A DNA stretch of 64,000 nt from Monoplex corrugatus (taxonomy: Eukaryota; Mollusca; Gastropoda; Littorinimorpha; Ranellidae): positions 97,935,513 through 97,999,512 of the forward strand of contig CM060311.1 in the NCBI GenBank assembly GCA_030674185.1. The letters are read 5' to 3'. Each line of letters opens with the position of its first letter. Position 1 is the stretch's first letter. Below, piece after piece: positions 59,700 through 64,000 of this stretch. The position numbers and the translations under genes were made by a program. The notes beneath the pieces are model-generated. The model searched no databases. It worked only from the letters and a program-made list of their open reading frames with translations, and was not told where the DNA came from.

Positions 59700-62340
59700 A
59701 AAGAGAAGTTTGCATAATAATGGGAGACATGAAGGCCAAAGTGGGCAAGGTTGAGGACAGAGAGTGTGGAATATGACCTTATGGGCAGGGAAAATGCAAT
59801 GAAAGAGGAGATATCTAGTGTCTCTCTGCCGGCCAGTGAATTGGACATCAGTAACACCCTCTATAAACAACGCTATCGTAGACGTTATATCTGGAAACTA
59901 AAAAAAAACGCAACCAAAAACAAAAACAAAAACAAACAACAACAAAAAACAAAAAACAGACAATGACAAGGAAATAAAAATCTGAAATCAGATAGATTAC
60001 ATCATGATAGACAGGACACGGAGAACTACTTCCTAAGCTCAAAAACAAAATCAGGAGCTGATTGTGATAGCGATCACCACCTACATCTATTTGCAGCAAA
60101 AATTAGATTCAAAGCTTTCAAACAAAACAAAGCCAAGCCGGCCCCTAAGTTTGATCTAGAGAAAGTGAAAAATCAAGACATTGCATCCAATTTTGAGATC
60201 AAAGTCAGCAATCATTTCGAGGCTTTATAAAGTTTATTCCAGAACTGGACATCAACCAATCAATATCCAGAAGAAATTTGTGCAGATATGAAGAAGACCT
60301 ACACTGAAGTAGCAGAAGAAAAGTTAGGCAGGAAAAAAGAAAACGAACTAAGCCCAACATCAGTGAGGAAGTTATGGACCTAGCCAAACAGAAAAGCCAA
60401 GCTCGCAGATCTGGAAGAAAAGAAGAAGACAGAAAACTCAAAAGAGAAATCAAGAGCAAAATTTGAAGAGATAAGAAAAATTGGCCTGTAGGAAGAATGT
60501 GCGAAATGAATTAGCATAATGAATGCAGAAGATCCAGGGATCTATTCAAACAGATAAAGAAAGCTCAGTCCACCAACTTCCAACCCAGAAATGACTGAAC
60601 CAGAGAATATTATGAACAGATGGAATGAATATGGATCATCCTTTTTTAGCGACAATAGCCCTCAAGATACTCTATACCCTGACCTGAACTGTCCCGAATC
60701 AGAACCAGAACCACATTTAAGTGAAATTGGAGCAGCCACCAAACATTTAAAAACAAGAAAATCCCCAGGAATTGTTAATGTTCCAGGAGAATTGTTAAAA
60801 CATGGTGAAAAAAGAGGGTCTAAAAGCAATGCACCACCTTTGCTGTAAAATCTGGAATACTCAACAGTGGCTAACAGATTGAAAACTTCGAGAATTTGTG
60901 ATGCTTCACAAGAGTGGCAATGTCAAAGATTGCAACAACTACAGAACCATTGCACTAATCAGCCATGCCAATAAGATCCTGTTCATAAGTATTCTCAACA
61001 GATTGAAGCCCAAGATAGAAGAAGAACTATCTGACTGCCAGGCAGGTTACAGATCCCACAGAGGCACAACTGACATGATGTTTGTGCTACAAACACTCGT
61101 AGAGAAAATAAAAAGCACTGAAAAAGAAGTTTTTGTCACCTTCATAGACTATAGCAAAGCATTTGACACCATCATTCATCTCCACCTGTTTAACACATGG
61201 TCGGAATGGGCTTTCCCAAACACTTCATTGCATTGATTGCCTCACTATAAAGGCCAAAAGGCTACAGTTAGATAGAACAATCAGAAATGTGTATTCTTCA
61301 ACATCCACAGGGGAGTTAAACAAGGTTGTTTCCTCGTACTGTATCTCTTTAACATCTACACGGAACAAGTCATGAGAGCTGCTGATATAGAAAGCATTGG
61401 CATAAAGATGGGAGGAAAAAATCTTACGAATCTGCGCTATGCCGATGATACTGTGCTGTTAGCAGACAATATTACCAGTATGAATAGAATTCTATACAGG
61501 GTGGATGCAATGGGCAAAAAGGATGGCCTAAACTTGAATGCCAAGAAAACAAAAGTGCTACATATCAAAGGGAAAGACACTAAAAACAATCATGACATCT
61601 TAATTAACAAATTTCCTTTAGAAAATGTTAAGATTTCAAATATCTTGATTCTGTAAACACTGATGATGGAACCTGCTCCAAAGACATCAAAATAAGAATT
61701 GGAATGGCAAAGCAAAAAAAACACACACAAAAAAAAAAAACCCCAGTCCAACTCAGCAACATCTGGAAAGACAGAGGCATACCAAATGGCCTGAAAGTTA
61801 GATTTTAAAAATGTTTTGACCTGGTCAGTCATGATTTATAGCTGGAAGCCTGGACTCTGAGAAAGACTGATTGCAGAAGAATTGAGGCGGCAGAGATGTG
61901 GTTTTATCAGAGACTGCTTCTGTCTAATGGACAGACAGAAGAACTAATGAAAGTGCCCTTGAAGAACTTGATACCACTAGGGAAACTACTAGCAGACATC
62001 AACAAGAGAAGACTAAAATACATAGGCCATGTGTCACCACACAACAAGAACATGGACCTCATGGCAACCATCTTTCAAGGAAAAACAGTGGCAAAAAGGA
62101 AGAAAGGCAGACCTCCAATCTCATACATCAAGAACAACCAACATCAGTGGCCTAAATATTCAAGAAATCGTCCACAGAAGTCAAGACAGAGCGGCCTGGA
62201 GGGAGACCGTGGTGTCTAAGTGTGCAGCGGCCAACACAGAACTCAGTGATCGCCGACAGGTGAGACTGTCTGACCGCGTGCAATACTTGAACATCAGAGG
62301 TTGTTTGAGGGCTTTTGAACCGCTCCACACTGTTTGTTGA
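59700..62340 (+). mobile_element. Degenerate RTE-like LINE (endonuclease + RT pseudogene)
   Basis: A plus-strand relic in several broken frames. Near 59715 IIMGDMKAKVG recalls the endonuclease GDFNA motif, and near 59993 DYIMIDRTRRT the DYI block. RT pieces follow: KSPGIVNVPGELLKHG (60753), NNYRTIALISHANKIL (60930), FIDYSKAFDT (61140), LRYADDTVLLAD (61432, catalytic YADD), RLKYIGHV (62012) and KKGRPPISYIK (62102). Multiple stops and frameshifts show it is dead. This is an older, different RTE lineage from the three truncated copies on the minus strand. Confidence 0.8.
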
Positions 62341-62509
62341 CCTAGACTGCTACATAAGCCTATAGCAGTTTGGATTACACATTGAAGAAAGGTCTTTCCA
62401 ATTGTGGTTAAGATAATGTCTCCATGCTCTGAATATATTCCATGAGTGTATTTGTTTGTATGTGTGCATGTGTTGAATGCAACTATGTATAATAATGTCA
62501 TTGATAGAG

Positions 62510-63015
62510 CTAATCAGGTTTTACATATTGGCCTGTTCACTGCCCATCCTAATGTTTCTGTCTTTCTGAAGGTGTCAGTATTGGCACATCCTGTAGTAGT
62601 CTTGATTAACAGTGTCACATGGGAACATGGTGTGCCATCATACCCTTGTTATAAACCAGCACATCATCATTGTCAGCAAATTTTCTTGTTTCCGTGTGAA
62701 CGTGATTGGCCTTTGAGAGGTGATTGTGCCACTCTGTGATTGTCTCTTTAATTCTGGTTCTTAGTTCATAATCCAGGTTTCATTGATGGCATCTGTCTGA
62801 CTTGAAAAGTTGTCACCCTAATTTTCTCTGTTTAGTTGAGTCTCATCAACAGTGATGCATGCCCATTTGTGATCTTCAGTAAGGCAGCTTGGGACCCACC
62901 TTGTGGCAACACGTTTCCTTCCAGATTTACCTGTTAAAGTTGTGTGAACTGATCCGTGACTTAATTCATATTTCAGTGTCATGAGCGATCTCTTCACACA
63001 TTATATTATTCGCCA
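62510..63015 (-). pseudogene. Mariner/SETMAR-like transposase remnant
   Basis: The minus strand contains ELSHGSVHTTL then RKRVATRWVPSCLTEDHKWA (the mariner helix-turn-helix to catalytic linker), NETWIMN (DETW-like) followed by PELKRQS, and YNKGMMAHHVPM and TVNQDYYRM blocks. Several stops and frameshifts. The first catalytic Asp is replaced by Asn, so it is inactive. Confidence 0.6.
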
Positions 63016-63489
63016 GTCGTCATTCAAAATTTCTCTTTATGAACATCTTTCTCATCAGTAGTTTCAGCTGGCCTCCCCTGACTATACTTACCTTCATTGT
63101 CGTTTGGTCCATCTTTAAAGAATGACGCCCACCATTGATACTAAACTGCAGCCTGTGAAAGAGTTTGTGTCCCACATACACTTTGAAGTGTTTTTGATAT
63201 ACAATGTATGCGTGGCAGAACTTCCTTTATAAAACAAAGTTTAACTGTTAGCGCACTGTTCTTCAATGCTTGATGTTAGGAAAGAGTGTACCTGCCAAGA
63301 TGTCATAATAAGTAATATCTCATATTTTCATTATCGGATCACAGAGTAATTTGGCCAGATGATGTGAAGTTCCAAAGTGCTACAAGTATTGCTTTTGAAA
63401 TTATTTGAACATTGTTTGGATGGTCTGTGTAACATGAGCTGTTTCAGTTTAAGTATTCTTTACTGTGAATTGTATTAATTTGTACACAG
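63016..63489. other. Intron sequence before TMEM242 exon 2
   Basis: No repeat or coding segment recognised; 63591-64000 after the exon is likewise plain intron. Confidence 0.5.
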
Positions 63490-63590
63490 AGGGGGTGTTC
63501 CTTGCAACTGTGGCTGGCTTTTCTATTCTGGGAGGATTTGGAATGACAATTGCCATGGCCAAGAGGAAAGACCCCAATATGTTTACTAAG
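63490..63590 (+). CDS. TMEM242: TMEM242-like coding exon 2 (first membrane segment)
   Basis: Encodes GVFLATVAGFSILGGFGMTI then AMAKRKDPNMFTK, residues 42-74. This matches the TMEM242 signature of a GxFLxTVA...GF..T...AKKK.P..F.K block: a glycine-rich membrane helix followed by a basic loop. The acceptor is TTTGTACACAG|AG and the donor is ACTAAG|GTAAAG. It ends in phase 0. The remaining exons, with the second membrane segment, must lie beyond the right edge. Confidence 0.85.
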
Positions 63591-64000
63591 GTAAAGAGTG
63601 ATATGCCAGCTTTTTTCTTCATTTTTAGTTGTTGTTATTGTGTTTAAGTACAACAATGTTCAGATAGTCTGATAGTCTGGATAAAGCATGTAGTCAAGTC
63701 CTCTCTGTTGTCTCAGATCTGCTCTGTTCGAGTTGCTCCATTTGAGCACTGCTTCTTTCTTTTATTTTCTAAACAGTACGTAAAACTGTATGTGTCCATG
63801 CCAGGTAGGCCTACCTAAAAACATCATATCAACTGAATGTGGGAGCTACAGAGACTGACCGGTAAACACATTTATTGATTTGTATTGTATTTTTATATTG
63901 ATTTGACCAATGATATGTCATGAAGACTGATTGTCAAATTACATGATGAAGGAACAACATTAAATGAATTTGGGATTTTGGCTTTTCCCATTTGTTATAT

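Overview
The window is eukaryotic. Coding sequence occurs as short exons with matching phases and canonical splice signals, set in long introns full of LINEs, SINEs, MITEs, (CA)n tracts and minisatellites. Protein matches plus the RTE- and CR1-like repeat content suggest a lophotrochozoan, most likely a mollusc and perhaps a gastropod. The species is an inference.

Two host genes are recognisable, arranged head to head around 53.4-53.95 kb. On the minus strand, from 53400 down to at least 2573, lies a ZDHHC14-type (ZDHHC9/14/18 group) DHHC protein S-acyltransferase. Its coding exons are 53252-53400, 42616-42776, 41304-41462, 36168-36305, 34868-34916, then either 26821-26923 or 26093-26195, then 20331-20440, 18591-18732 and a probable C-terminal-tail exon at 2573-2738. 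The 3' end is not recognised and may lie outside the window. On the plus strand, from 53947 to beyond the right edge, lies a TMEM242-like gene (mitochondrial ATP-synthase assembly factor family) with exons 53947-54067 and 63490-63590. From memory, human ZDHHC14 and TMEM242 are also adjacent and divergent, so this looks like conserved microsynteny.

The main finding is in ZDHHC14. Two 103-bp exons of identical length and phase encode alternative versions of transmembrane segment 4 plus the TTxE motif. The 49-bp exon before them ends at a U12-type donor (ATATCCTT). Both alternative exons are preceded by perfect U12 branch-point matches (TTCCTTGAC and TTCCTTAAC) and followed by U2-type donors. 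U2 and U12 sites cannot be joined to each other, so the two exons should be mutually exclusive. A second oddity is a 75-bp minisatellite next to exon 2, whose unit copies the exon 2 splice acceptor and about 48 bp of its coding sequence. It leaves nine decoy acceptors upstream of the real one.

Region by region: 0-2.3 kb holds a CR1-like LINE end, a 46-bp repeat and a 37-bp array. The probable tail exon follows at 2.6-2.7 kb. From 3 to 18.2 kb is an almost continuous series of unrelated minisatellites (periods 18-61 bp) in one intron. From 18.6 to 36.3 kb are ZDHHC14 exons 8 to 4, separated by more minisatellites, including a repeat block at 27.1-33.6 kb interrupted by LINE material. From 35 to 49.4 kb are SINEs, a TTAA-flanked palindromic MITE, three RTE-type LINE copies, exons 3 and 2, and CA/GT tracts. 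At 50.5-52.6 kb is a candidate DNA transposon with 24-bp terminal inverted repeats. The TMEM242 intron (54-63.5 kb) has no minisatellite but carries a CR1/Jockey-like LINE with a long open RT frame, a degenerate RTE-like LINE, a mariner-like remnant and a 230-bp inverted repeat pair.

The two genes share a 546-bp intergenic region that contains a perfect NRF-1-type palindrome. No rRNA, functional tRNA or CRISPR was seen.
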